In this document: one piece after another, positions 7,912 through 15,580 of the stretch | Layout of the letters: each line of letters begins with the position of its first letter | Numbering within the stretch: the stretch's first letter is position 1 | NCBI GenBank assembly: GCA_025998955.1 | Contig: AP024676.1 | Span: forward strand, 2,232,001-2,296,000 | Reading direction: 5' to 3' | From: Candidatus Roseilinea sp. | GTDB taxonomy: Bacteria > Chloroflexota > Anaerolineae > J036 > Brachytrichaceae | Length of the DNA: 64,000 bases | Translations under genes and position numbers: made by a program | Notes under the pieces: model-generated | Seen by the model: the letters and a program-made list of their open reading frames with translations, nothing else | What the model was told of the DNA's origin: nothing | The model's database searches: none

Positions 7912-9078
7912 ATGAAACCGACGATCAAAGCATTCTCGTTCGCGACACTCGCCACACTCATGCTAGCAGCATGCGCCGTGCCGGCTGCCCCCGCTGCGCC
8001 AGCCGCGCCCGCCGCGCCGGCGGCCACCGAAGCCCCCGCGCCGGCAGCGACCGAAGCCCCTGCGCCGGCAGCGCTCACGCCCGTGCGCGTCGTCCTGCAG
8101 TGGGTGCCGCAATCGCAATTCGCCGGCTACTACGCTGCCAAGGACAAAGGGTTCTATGCCGAAGAGGGGCTGGACGTGACCATCATCCCCGGTGGCCCGG
8201 ATATCGCGCCGGCCCAAGTCGTCGCGTCCGATGGCGCAGAATTCGGCGTGGCCTGGCTGCCCGGCCGCATGCTCGCTGCGCGCGAAGCCGGCGCCGACCT
8301 GGTCAACATCGCCCAGATCTTCCAGCGCAGCGGCACGCTGATGGTCTCCTTCAAGGAGAAGAACATTACCAAGGTCGAGGACTTCAAAGGAAAGAACGTC
8401 GGCTCGTGGCTGTTGGGCAACGAGCCGGAGCTATTCGCCGCCATGCGCAAAGCCGGCCTGGACCCAGAGAAGGACGCCAAGATCATCAAGCAGAACTTCG
8501 ACATGAGCCAACTGCTCAACGGCGAGGTGGACGTGGCGCAGGCGATGATTTACAACGAGTATGCGCAGGTGCTGGAGACCAAGAACCCGGCCACCGGCGA
8601 GCTCTATAAGCCCGAAGACCTGAACGTGATCAACTTCAATGACGTGGGCACCGCGATGTTGCAAGACGGCGTGATGGCGCGTGAATCGTGGCTGAAGCAG
8701 CCGGGCAACGAGGACATTGCCGTCAGATTCTTGCGCGCGACCTTCAAGGGCTGGATTTTCTGCCGCGACAACTTCGACGAGTGCGTGCAGATCGTGTTGA
8801 ACAACGGCACGGCCCTGGGCGAGAGCCACATGCGCTGGCAGCTCAACGAGATCAACGCGCTGATCTGGCCGTCGCCCAACGGCATCGGCCAGATGGACGA
8901 AGCGCTCTACAAGCAGACGGTGGAGATCGCCAAGACCTACGGCATCCTGAAGCAAGATCCGGATGCCGGCGCCTACCGCACCGACCTGGCCAAGAAAGCC
9001 CTGGAGGGACTGGAAGGCGACATCAAAGGCGAAGGGTTCACCAAGATCACCGTCGAGTTGAAGGAAGGCGGCAACTAG
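7912..9078 (+). CDS. THI5/NMT1-type solute-binding lipoprotein
   Basis: 388 aa with a clear lipoprotein signal: hydrophobic stretch, then LMLAAC with the lipid-modified Cys at residue 21. A low-complexity Ala/Pro linker (about 22-60) separates the anchor from the binding domain. The domain starts RVVLQWVPQSQFAGYYAAK and GFYAEEGLDVTI, typical of the THI5/NMT1/RibY/ThiY family of pyrimidine or flavin-type ligands. A ribosome binding site (agaggag) precedes ATG 7912. The ligand cannot be read from sequence; the enzymes downstream argue for a pyrimidine, and a flavin is the main alternative. Confidence 0.9.
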   Translation: MKPTIKAFSFATLATLMLAACAVPAAPAAPAAPAAPAATEAPAPAATEAPAPAALTPVRVVLQWVPQSQFAGYYAAKDKGFYAEEGLDVTIIPGGPDIAPAQVVASDGAEFGVAWLPGRMLAAREAGADLVNIAQIFQRSGTLMVSFKEKNITKVEDFKGKNVGSWLLGNEPELFAAMRKAGLDPEKDAKIIKQNFDMSQLLNGEVDVAQAMIYNEYAQVLETKNPATGELYKPEDLNVINFNDVGTAMLQDGVMARESWLKQPGNEDIAVRFLRATFKGWIFCRDNFDECVQIVLNNGTALGESHMRWQLNEINALIWPSPNGIGQMDEALYKQTVEIAKTYGILKQDPDAGAYRTDLAKKALEGLEGDIKGEGFTKITVELKEGGN

Positions 9079-9083
9079 CCAAG

Positions 9084-9171
9084 CGTCAGGGATCAGGGCG
9101 TCAGGGGCCAGCGATCAGCGCGCCGCCCCTGACCCCCGATCCTTGATGCTCGACACCTGACCCCTGACACC
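9084..9171. repeat. Heptad-phased inverted word array (locus A)
   Basis: The left half repeats TCAG-type words at about 7-nt spacing. The right half repeats (C/T)GA words at exactly 7-nt spacing for six units (GA at 9131 and every 7 nt to 9166). The two halves are roughly reverse complements; the best local stem pairs gtcaggggc (9100-9108) with gcccctgac (9125-9133). The array fills the whole spacer between the binding protein and the oxidoreductase. Confidence 0.7.
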
Positions 9172-10239
9172 ATGGCTAAGATGGATTTCGGCATCACCTT
9201 CAAGAGCGACTTGGACGTTCGCCGCGAGGTGAAGATCGCGATGCAAGCCGAAGCTGCCGGCTTCGGCTACGTGTGGAGCTTCGACAGCCACGTGTTGTGG
9301 CAGTCGGTCTTCCCGCGCTTCGCCTTGTGGGCATGGAACACCAAGAAGGTGCATATCGGCACGCTGGTCACCAATCCGGTCGTGCGCGACGTGACCGTGT
9401 GCGCCAGCGACTTTGCCACGCTCCAGCGCATCAGCAAGGGGCGCATGGAGATGGGCATCGGGCGCGGCGATAGCTCTCGCCGCCGGCTGGGCAAGAAGCC
9501 CACCACGATGGCCAACCTGGAAGAGTTTGTGGATCAGTTCCGCAAACTCACCGCCGGCGAACACATTGACTACGACGGCGTGGACACCTATCTCAGTTGG
9601 GCCGACGGCGGGGTGCCGCCGGTATGGGTGGCCGGCTACGGGCCGATCGCCCTGCGCTCGGCCGGCCGCATCGCCGACGGCGTCATCCTGCAATTTGCCG
9701 ACCCTTATCTCATCAAGTGGTGCTTACAGTTCGTGAAAGAGGGCGCAGAACAAGCCGGGCGCGATTACTCGCAGATCAAGATCATGGCGTGTGCGCCGGT
9801 GTGGATTTCGAGCGACCTAGAGGTGGCGCGCGAGCATGTGCGCTGGTTCCCGGCGCTCGTGTCCAACCACGTGGTGGACCTGCTCAAGCGCTATCCCAAG
9901 GAAGAACTGCCCAAAGAGCTGTACGCCTACGTCGAAGGTCGCCCCGGCTACGACTACCTGCACCATGCCGAGGTAGGCAGCAGCAACGCCCAATTCGTCA
10001 GCGACGAGATCACCGACCGCTACTGCATTGTTGGCTCAATCAAAGATCACATCGCCAAGCTGGAGGAACTGCAATCGCTCGGCGTGCACCAGTTCAACAT
10101 CTACTTGATGTGCGGCGACGAAGAGAAGCAAGTCGCTGCCTACGGGCGCAGCGTCATCCCACACTTCAACGGTAAGAAGCGCGCCGTCGCCGTCAAAGCT
10201 GTGGCGAACGGCAGGGCGCGCAAGGCGAAGAAGCGATAG
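9172..10239 (+). CDS. Luciferase-like (LLM) flavin/F420-dependent oxidoreductase
   Basis: 355 aa TIM-barrel protein of the bacterial luciferase / methylenetetrahydromethanopterin reductase superfamily. Supporting features are the N-terminal strand MDFGITFKSD, the VHIGTLVTNPVVRD block, the GRMEMGIGRGDSSRRRLGK loop that contacts the cofactor phosphate, and PPVWVAGYGPIALRSAGR. FMN versus F420 use cannot be decided here. It sits between a pyrimidine-type importer and dihydropyrimidinase, so it may open or modify the ring before hydrolysis; RutA of the Rut pathway is a distant functional analogue. This role is inferred from context only. Confidence 0.82.
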   Translation: MAKMDFGITFKSDLDVRREVKIAMQAEAAGFGYVWSFDSHVLWQSVFPRFALWAWNTKKVHIGTLVTNPVVRDVTVCASDFATLQRISKGRMEMGIGRGDSSRRRLGKKPTTMANLEEFVDQFRKLTAGEHIDYDGVDTYLSWADGGVPPVWVAGYGPIALRSAGRIADGVILQFADPYLIKWCLQFVKEGAEQAGRDYSQIKIMACAPVWISSDLEVAREHVRWFPALVSNHVVDLLKRYPKEELPKELYAYVEGRPGYDYLHHAEVGSSNAQFVSDEITDRYCIVGSIKDHIAKLEELQSLGVHQFNIYLMCGDEEKQVAAYGRSVIPHFNGKKRAVAVKAVANGRARKAKKR

Positions 10240-10334
10240 CATCATCAGCAACGCAACGCGCCCGATCGCGCCGTAAAAACGCGCCACGCGCTGAGTTTTT
10301 AGTTTTAGACCACAGCTCTGTGAAGGAACCGAGT

Positions 10335-11720
10335 ATGGCCTTACTCATCAAAAACGGCACCATCGTCACGGCCGGCGAACAGATGCAGGCCGACATCTAC
10401 TGCGAAGGCGAGCAAATCAGCCGCATTGGTAAGGGACTCGATGCGCCGCCGGACGCAACGGTGATTGACGCGACCGGCAAATACGTCTTCCCTGGCTTCA
10501 TTGACCCGCACGTCCACGTCTACCTGCCCTTCATGGGCACGTTCGCCAAGGACGACTACGTCAGCGCCAGTAAGGCCGCGCTCATCGGTGGCACTACCAC
10601 GCTGATCGAGATGGTCTGTCAGGCGCGCAACGGCCGACCGCTGGCCGACGGCTTCGAATTCTGGATGGGCCAGGCCGCCGGCAAGAGCGCCTGCGACTTC
10701 ACCTTTCACCAATCGGTGACCCGGTACGACGCTCAGGTGGAGGCCGAGCTGACGGAGATCGTGAAAGCCGGCGTTTCCAGCTTCAAAGTCTTCCTGGCCT
10801 ACAAAGGCGCTTTCGGCATCACCGACGAGGAGCTGTATCACACGCTCCGGCTGGCCAAGAAGCTCGGCGTGATCGTGACGGCCCACTGCGAAAACGCCGA
10901 CCTGGTGCTGGAGCTCCAGAAGCAACTGCTCAGCGAAGGCAAGACCGGGCCGGAGTATCACTACTGGAGCCGGCCGCCGCGCGTAGAAGCCGAGGGAGTC
11001 CACCACCTGCTCTCGTTCGCAGAGATGACCGGCGCGCATACCTACATCGTGCATACCAGTTGCGAAGAGGCGCTTCGCGAGGCGATGGCCGGCAAGGATC
11101 GCGGCTTGAACGTTTGGGTAGAGACGTTGATCCAGTATCTGGTGCTGGACAAGAGCTACGCCGAGTTGCCGAACTTCGAGGGTGCCAAATACGTCATGTC
11201 GCCGCCGCTGCGCGATAAGAAGAACCAGGACGTGTTCTGGAATGCCCTCCGGCAGCGCTTCGTCTCGACCGTGGCGACCGATCATGCCCCCTTCGACTTC
11301 AAAGGCCAAAAGGAGATGGGGCGGGACGACTTCACGAAGATCCCCAACGGCATCCCTTCGCTGGAAGACCGCGTCAACCTGCTCTATACCTATGGCGTGA
11401 CGACCGGCCGCCTGGATTTGAACACATTCGTGGACTGCGCCAGCACACAGGCGGCTAAGCTATTCGGCCTCTTCCCCCGCAAAGGCACGATTGCCGTCGG
11501 CAGTGACGCCGACCTGGTGGTCTACGACCCGAACTACCGCGGCGTGATCTCGGCCAAGACGCACCACATCAACTTGGACTACAGCGCATTCGAGGGGTGG
11601 GAGATCAAGGGCCGGCCCAGCGTGGTCACCGTGCGCGGCGAGGTGGCCGTGCGCGACGGCGAATTCGTCGGCACGATCGGGCGCGGGCAATTCCTGAAGC
11701 GCGAACCGACGCACTTCTGA
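10335..11720 (+). CDS. hydA: Dihydropyrimidinase / D-hydantoinase
   Basis: 461 aa from ATG 10335, chosen because gaagga lies just upstream; an in-frame GTG at 10320 would bury that site. Cyclic amidohydrolase with a binuclear metal centre: HVHV in GFIDPHVHVYL, the carbamylated lysine in SSFKVFLAYKG, His in VTAHCEN and YIVHTSC, and the Asp in VATDHAPFDF. It hydrolyses dihydrouracil, dihydrothymine or hydantoins to N-carbamoyl amino acids. No N-carbamoyl amidohydrolase gene is visible in the window, so the next step must be encoded elsewhere or done differently. Confidence 0.9.
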   Translation: MALLIKNGTIVTAGEQMQADIYCEGEQISRIGKGLDAPPDATVIDATGKYVFPGFIDPHVHVYLPFMGTFAKDDYVSASKAALIGGTTTLIEMVCQARNGRPLADGFEFWMGQAAGKSACDFTFHQSVTRYDAQVEAELTEIVKAGVSSFKVFLAYKGAFGITDEELYHTLRLAKKLGVIVTAHCENADLVLELQKQLLSEGKTGPEYHYWSRPPRVEAEGVHHLLSFAEMTGAHTYIVHTSCEEALREAMAGKDRGLNVWVETLIQYLVLDKSYAELPNFEGAKYVMSPPLRDKKNQDVFWNALRQRFVSTVATDHAPFDFKGQKEMGRDDFTKIPNGIPSLEDRVNLLYTYGVTTGRLDLNTFVDCASTQAAKLFGLFPRKGTIAVGSDADLVVYDPNYRGVISAKTHHINLDYSAFEGWEIKGRPSVVTVRGEVAVRDGEFVGTIGRGQFLKREPTHF

Positions 11721-11724
11721 TCGA

Positions 11725-11753
11725 GGGAGGCGATGGCAATGCCATCGCCTCCC
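11725..11753 (+). terminator. Hairpin after the dihydropyrimidinase gene
   Basis: The 12-bp arms gggaggcgatgg (11725-11736) and ccatcgcctccc (11742-11753) enclose a 5-nt loop, 4 nt after the stop codon. No U-tract follows, so termination may be partial or factor-dependent. Confidence 0.6.
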
Positions 11754-11759
11754 CCCGGT

Positions 11760-11765
11760 TATATC
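11760..11765 (+). promoter_or_regulatory. -10 box for the Uma2 gene
   Basis: TATATC lies 8 nt before ATG 11774 and there is no Shine-Dalgarno sequence, consistent with a leaderless transcript. I see no good -35 box. Confidence 0.35.
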
Positions 11766-11773
11766 ATTCGCGT

Positions 11774-12337
11774 ATGGCCGTGCACGTCACCTTGCGTCCG
11801 ATCAGCGTGAGCGAATACGCGCGCATGCGCGAAGCCGGCATCCTCGCCGAGGACGACCGCGTCGAACTCATTGCCGGGGAGATACGCCGGATGAGTCCCA
11901 TCGGCCCACTACACGCAGCAATCGTCAAGAAGCTCAACGAGCTTCTTCTACTCTTGTTGGCGCAATCGGCTATCGTCAGCGTCCAAGATCCCATACAACT
12001 TGACGATTTATCGGAACCGCAACCAGACCTCGCCGTTCTCAAGAGGCGCGATGACTTCTACCGCCAGGGCATCCCCACTGCAGAGGACACGCTCATCGTC
12101 ATCGAGGTGGCCGACGCCTCGGCGGACTACGACCGCAAGGAGAAGATTCCGCGCTACGCGAGCGCTGGCATCCCCGAAGCCTGGCTGATAGACGTCACCA
12201 ACCAGGTGATCGAGCAATACACGCTGCCCGGCAAATCGCGCTACCAGAACGTGCGCATCCACGAATGGGATGACACGCTGACTGCACAGGTCATCCCCGG
12301 CTTGCAGATCAAGGTCGAGCAAGTGTTCGGCCTGTAG
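11774..12337 (+). CDS. Uma2 family (DUF820) putative restriction-fold nuclease
   Basis: 187 aa from ATG 11774. Typical Uma2 layout: N-terminal SVSEYARMREAGIL, then DRVELIAGEIRRMSPIGPLHA, the PD strand PQPDLAVL, the acidic VIEVADAS, and RKEKIPRYASAGIPEAWLID. The fold belongs to the PD-(D/E)XK superfamily; the visible acidic residues are consistent with metal binding. Uma2 genes are abundant in Cyanobacteria and Chloroflexota, and their biological role is unsettled. It looks like a single-gene insertion within the catabolic region, with its own -10 box. Confidence 0.85.
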   Translation: MAVHVTLRPISVSEYARMREAGILAEDDRVELIAGEIRRMSPIGPLHAAIVKKLNELLLLLLAQSAIVSVQDPIQLDDLSEPQPDLAVLKRRDDFYRQGIPTAEDTLIVIEVADASADYDRKEKIPRYASAGIPEAWLIDVTNQVIEQYTLPGKSRYQNVRIHEWDDTLTAQVIPGLQIKVEQVFGL

Positions 12338-12349
12338 CCACCGCCGCGC

Positions 12350-12377
12350 TTGCCCGCTCCCCAAACGGCGCTATAGT
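12350..12377 (+). promoter_or_regulatory. Promoter of the RraA-like gene
   Basis: TTGCCC (12350-12355), a 16-nt spacer and TATAGT (12372-12377). ATG 12385 follows after 7 nt without a Shine-Dalgarno sequence, suggesting a leaderless start. Confidence 0.5.
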
Positions 12378-12384
12378 GCCGAGC

Positions 12385-13122
12385 ATGATTCAGACACCGG
12401 ATATCGTTCGTCCCCCCAAAGAACTCATCGAAGGACTGCGCCACATCGGCTGTGCGACGGCCGTCGGCGAGCTGTATCGGCTAGGCATCCGCGACGCACA
12501 CATTCGCGGCCCGGTCTCGTGGAACAAGGGCAAGCACGTGGTCGGCCCGGCCCTTACGCTCCAAATGATGCCGAAGCGCGAAGACCTGTATGGCGAGAGC
12601 GAATACAGCAACGTCGAAGCGCAGCTCCACCGTCATGTGCTGTATCACACCCAGCCGGGCGACATCGTCGTAGTGGACGCGCGCGGCGACATGAGCAGCG
12701 GCATCTTCGGCGAGATGATGCTCACCTACTTCAAGGGCCGGGGTGGCGCCGGCGTGGTGATTGACGGCTGCATCCGCGATTACCCCCACGTGAAGCACTT
12801 GGATTTGCCGATGTGGTTACGCGGCGTCACCCCCAACTTTCATACCCAGACCAACCTCATGCCGTTCGCCGTCAACGTGCCGATCGCTATGAACAACGTG
12901 CTGGTCATGCCCGGCGACATCATCATCGCCGACGACGATGGCGTGGTCGTCGTGCCCATCAAGCTGGCGCCGGAGCTGCTGAAGAAAGCCAGCGAGCACG
13001 CCGAGTGGGAAGACTTCACCCGCATGAAACTGGCCGAAGGCGGCGACCTGCGCAAATACTATCCGCTGCGCGAAGACGCGCGCGAGGAATACGAAGCCTG
13101 GCGTCGCGCGCAGGGGCAGTAA
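12385..13122 (+). CDS. RraA-like / HMG-aldolase family protein
   Basis: 245 aa from ATG 12385. Carries the RraA-fold signatures GGAGVVIDGCIRD and GDIIIADDDGVVVVP. The Asp and Arg of the DGCIRD segment are the residues that bind the metal and pyruvyl group in 4-hydroxy-4-methyl-2-oxoglutarate aldolases. Longer than the E. coli regulator RraA (about 160 aa) and closer to the enzyme-like subfamily. It begins a tight unit with the LMW-phosphatase-like and iron-ADH genes (3-nt gap, then overlap), which argues for an enzymatic role (aldolase or decarboxylase) in the same catabolism. Confidence 0.8.
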   Translation: MIQTPDIVRPPKELIEGLRHIGCATAVGELYRLGIRDAHIRGPVSWNKGKHVVGPALTLQMMPKREDLYGESEYSNVEAQLHRHVLYHTQPGDIVVVDARGDMSSGIFGEMMLTYFKGRGGAGVVIDGCIRDYPHVKHLDLPMWLRGVTPNFHTQTNLMPFAVNVPIAMNNVLVMPGDIIIADDDGVVVVPIKLAPELLKKASEHAEWEDFTRMKLAEGGDLRKYYPLREDAREEYEAWRRAQGQ

Positions 13123-13125
13123 TTC

Positions 13126-13587
13126 ATGTCCGATCGCGTCGTGTTGTTCGTCTGCACCGGCAACTACTATCGCAGCCGCTACGCCGAGCTGTATTTCAAC
13201 GCAACCGCGCCGGCCCATCTGGGCTGGCGCGCCACCTCGCGCGGCTTCGACCCTAGCCCGTTCAACTCCGGCCCGATCGCCGGAAGCGTGATCCAACGCG
13301 CGCAAGAGCGTGGCGTGTCCTTGCCCGCCGATCTGTCCTTCCCCCGCCGGCTCACCGAGAGCGACTTGCATTCGGCGCAGCGCATCATCGCGCTGGACGA
13401 AGATGAACATCGCAGCTATGTCGAGCACTGGTTCCCCGCGTGGCGCGACCGCATCGTTTACTGGCGCGTGCATGACATTCACCGCACGCCGGCAGCCGAG
13501 GCATTCGCGCTGATCGAGCACAACGTGGACGCGCTGGTGCGCGAGCTGACGGCCATCACGCCGGCGCAGCCCCACCACCCCCGTTGA
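13126..13587 (+). CDS. Low-molecular-weight phosphatase family protein
   Basis: 153 aa. The N terminus VVLFVCTGNYYRSRYAE matches the LMW-PTP P-loop C-x5-R-S (Cys then Arg at the right spacing). The usual second Cys is Tyr and the usual Pro after Ser is Arg. The general-acid Asp may be in WRVHDIH, but the standard DP dipeptide is absent. It starts 3 nt after the RraA-like gene and overlaps the next gene by 4 nt. The tight coupling suggests a non-signalling role in the pathway, but I cannot assign a substrate. Confidence 0.72.
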   Translation: MSDRVVLFVCTGNYYRSRYAELYFNATAPAHLGWRATSRGFDPSPFNSGPIAGSVIQRAQERGVSLPADLSFPRRLTESDLHSAQRIIALDEDEHRSYVEHWFPAWRDRIVYWRVHDIHRTPAAEAFALIEHNVDALVRELTAITPAQPHHPR

Positions 13588-14753
13588 CCGTGACGGCGAT
13601 CACTTTCAACGTTCCGCGCACAATACGCTTCGGCGCCGGAGCGAGCCGCGAGCTGCCGGCGCAACTGCGCCAGATCGGCGCGTGCCACGCCCTCATCGTC
13701 ACCGATGCCTTCTTGGCGCGCAGCGGGCTGGCCGACGAATTCACTGCGTTGCTCAGGCAACACGGCTTCGCGGCGACCGTCTTCGCCGGCGTGCAGCCGG
13801 ATCCCACCGACCTCAACGTACGCGATGGGTTGCAGGCCTATCGAGAGAGCGGGGCGGATGCCGTCATCGGCCTGGGCGGCGGCAGCGCGATGGACGCGGC
13901 CAAGGCAATCGCCATGCTCACGGCCAATCCCGAACCGCTCCGGCAGTATATGGGCTATCACAACGTGCCGCGCGCCGGCGCGCCGATGATCGCCATCCCC
14001 ACCACTGCCGGCACGGGCAGCGAAGTCACCCGCGTCGCGGTCATTACCGACACCGAGCGCAGCGAGAAGATGATGATGCTCAGCGAGCACCTCATGCCGA
14101 TTGCCGCGCTGGTGGACTACGAGTTGAGCCTGTCCATGCCGAAGGCGCTCACGGCCCACGTCGGCGTGGACACACTCACCCACGGCATCGAGGCATACGT
14201 GTCGCGCAAGGCCAACGGGATGACCGACCCGATTGCGCTCTCGTGCATCGCGCTGACGGGGTCGAACCTGCTGACTGCGTGGCGTGAGCCGGACAATCGC
14301 GCGGCGCGCGAGGCGATGGCGCTGGCAGCGTGTCAGGGCGGCATGGCGTTCTCCAACAGCAGCGTGTGCCTGGTGCACGGTATGAGCCGGCCGCTGGGCG
14401 CGCTCTACCACGTGCCACATGGCTTGAGCAACGCCGTGCTGCTGCCGACGGTGACGCGCTTCTCGCTGCCTGGCGCGCTCGTGCGCTACGCCACGATCGC
14501 GCGCATCCTCGGCTTGGCCGGCGGCAGCGACGACGACGAGACCGCGGCGCACAAGCTAGCCGATGGACTCGAGGCGCTCAACGATGCCTTGGAGATCCCC
14601 CCGCTGCGCGAGTGTGTCCGGGTCGGGCGCGCCAAGTTCGAGAAAAGCCTGGAGAAGATGGCGCAGGACGCGCTCGCCTCCGGCAGCCCGCAAAACAACC
14701 CGGTCGTGCCGACGGCCGAGCAGATCATCGCGCTTTACAAGCAAGCGTGGTAG
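13584..14753 (+). CDS. Iron-containing (group III) alcohol dehydrogenase
   Basis: 389 aa from TTG 13584, which overlaps the previous stop (TTGA); GTG 13590 is an alternative start. NAD(P) binding: GLGGGSAMDAAKAIAML and TTAGTGSEVTRVAVI. Metal ligands: Asp/His in GVDTLTHGIEAY and the histidines in CLVHGMSRPLG and YHVPHGLSNAV. It probably interconverts an alcohol or hydroxyacid and its semialdehyde, fitting upstream of the CoA-acylating semialdehyde dehydrogenase at 15581. Confidence 0.9.
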   Translation: MTVTAITFNVPRTIRFGAGASRELPAQLRQIGACHALIVTDAFLARSGLADEFTALLRQHGFAATVFAGVQPDPTDLNVRDGLQAYRESGADAVIGLGGGSAMDAAKAIAMLTANPEPLRQYMGYHNVPRAGAPMIAIPTTAGTGSEVTRVAVITDTERSEKMMMLSEHLMPIAALVDYELSLSMPKALTAHVGVDTLTHGIEAYVSRKANGMTDPIALSCIALTGSNLLTAWREPDNRAAREAMALAACQGGMAFSNSSVCLVHGMSRPLGALYHVPHGLSNAVLLPTVTRFSLPGALVRYATIARILGLAGGSDDDETAAHKLADGLEALNDALEIPPLRECVRVGRAKFEKSLEKMAQDALASGSPQNNPVVPTAEQIIALYKQAW

Positions 14754-14780
14754 ATCCCACACCGCGCACTCGGATCGAGG

Positions 14781-15197
14781 TCAATGCGCGGCCAGCCATT
14801 CGCGACAACCGTTCACGATCGGTTCTGCACAAGCCAGCGCGCGCTCAGAATCGCTTGCGCGATACACTCGGCCTGGCGTAGAGGTCGGTAACGCATCGGG
14901 ATAACGCGTTGGAATGTAGAACTGGTCAAGCTGGGCCGCATAGTCACTCCACTGTCTCCAATCGGGCAACGAATCGCGCTCGACGAAATCTTCGACTAAC
15001 GCCACTACGGAATGGCCCCAAGGCTCCTGGTCCAGTGCGTACCACAACGCTTTCATCGCCTTTTCGGCAGCCTGTTGGGCGTAGAAACAGGCCGGCGCGT
15101 GAACATTCGCGCTGCACAGCAGACGCGCTGTATGTAGGTCTTCCTCAGCCGTCTCGATCCAGCGCATCGCCATCTGGCGATTCCCGCTCACGCTCAT
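14781..15197 (-). CDS. HEPN domain protein (toxin-like partner of MNT)
   Basis: 138 aa; starting at the second in-frame ATG (15167) would give the more usual N terminus MRWIETAEEDL. HEPN hallmarks: EDLHTARLL, FYAQQAAEKAMKALW and the RYPD segment. The R-x(4-6)-H RNase motif is not obvious in the usual place; the only match is R132-x5-H138 at the very C terminus. It overlaps the end of the MNT gene by up to 53 nt, the arrangement of HEPN/MNT toxin-antitoxin pairs, in which MNT adenylylates HEPN. Transcribed toward the iron-ADH gene. Confidence 0.82.
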   Translation of the reverse strand: MSVSGNRQMAMRWIETAEEDLHTARLLCSANVHAPACFYAQQAAEKAMKALWYALDQEPWGHSVVALVEDFVERDSLPDWRQWSDYAAQLDQFYIPTRYPDALPTSTPGRVYRASDSERALACAEPIVNGCREWLAAH

Positions 15198-15504
15198 AGA
15201 TCACCTTGCTATCCCTCAGCATGCGGCGGACGAACGCCGTCCGCGGCATCGCCTCGAACTCGTGCGGCGTGTAAATCAACAAATCCACGCTGCGGCGCAG
15301 CGCGGTGTGGATTTCGGCCAGGATGCCTTCGTAGCGGTCGAGGAACTGTTTGTCGGTCTCCTGGATGACGATCAGGTCTATGTCACTCCGGCGCGTCGCT
15401 TCGCCCCGCGCGACCGAGCCGAACACGAACGCGCGCGCCACGCCATACTTGTCGAAGATCGGTTTCAGCGCGGCTTGCAGCTCATCCAGCGAGATATTCG
15501 GCAC
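15145..15504 (-). CDS. MNT-type minimal nucleotidyltransferase (antitoxin-like)
   Basis: 119 aa from GTG 15504. The catalytic motif is intact: FVFGSVARGEATRRSDIDL (GS then DxD), with a further Asp in SVDLLIY. It is the upstream gene of the HEPN/MNT pair and overlaps it. Such enzymes transfer AMP to the HEPN partner and silence it. The start lies 8 nt after a minus-strand TATAAT and has no ribosome binding site, so the mRNA may be leaderless. Confidence 0.85.
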   Translation of the reverse strand: MPNISLDELQAALKPIFDKYGVARAFVFGSVARGEATRRSDIDLIVIQETDKQFLDRYEGILAEIHTALRRSVDLLIYTPHEFEAMPRTAFVRRMLRDSKVIYERERESPDGDALDRDG

Positions 15505-15512
15505 CTAGCGGG

Positions 15513-15518
15513 ATTATA
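15513..15518 (-). promoter_or_regulatory. -10 box for the HEPN/MNT pair
   Basis: TATAAT on the minus strand, 8 nt before GTG 15504. No matching -35 is visible. It lies next to a plus-strand TATAAT at 15533, so the two divergent promoters are interleaved. Confidence 0.45.
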
Positions 15519-15532
15519 TCGGCGCTTGAACT

Positions 15533-15538
15533 TATAAT
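15533..15538 (+). promoter_or_regulatory. -10 box for methylmalonate-semialdehyde dehydrogenase gene
   Basis: TATAAT on the plus strand, 42 nt before ATG 15581, which has its own ribosome binding site (agggagaa). The -35 region is not consensus. Confidence 0.4.
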
Positions 15539-15580
15539 CGCTGCACAGCCAAGAAGCTCGTATTTCAGGGAGAAAAGGAC

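Noticed and set aside
7980-8080. Tandem Ala/Pro repeat as a mobile or regulatory repeat
   Set aside because: It encodes the flexible linker of a lipoprotein; the same composition is seen in other binding proteins in the window.
10341-14552. Long minus-strand frames opposite dihydropyrimidinase, RraA-like and iron-ADH genes
   Set aside because: Antisense shadows of GC-rich coding sequence; the plus-strand proteins carry complete family motifs.
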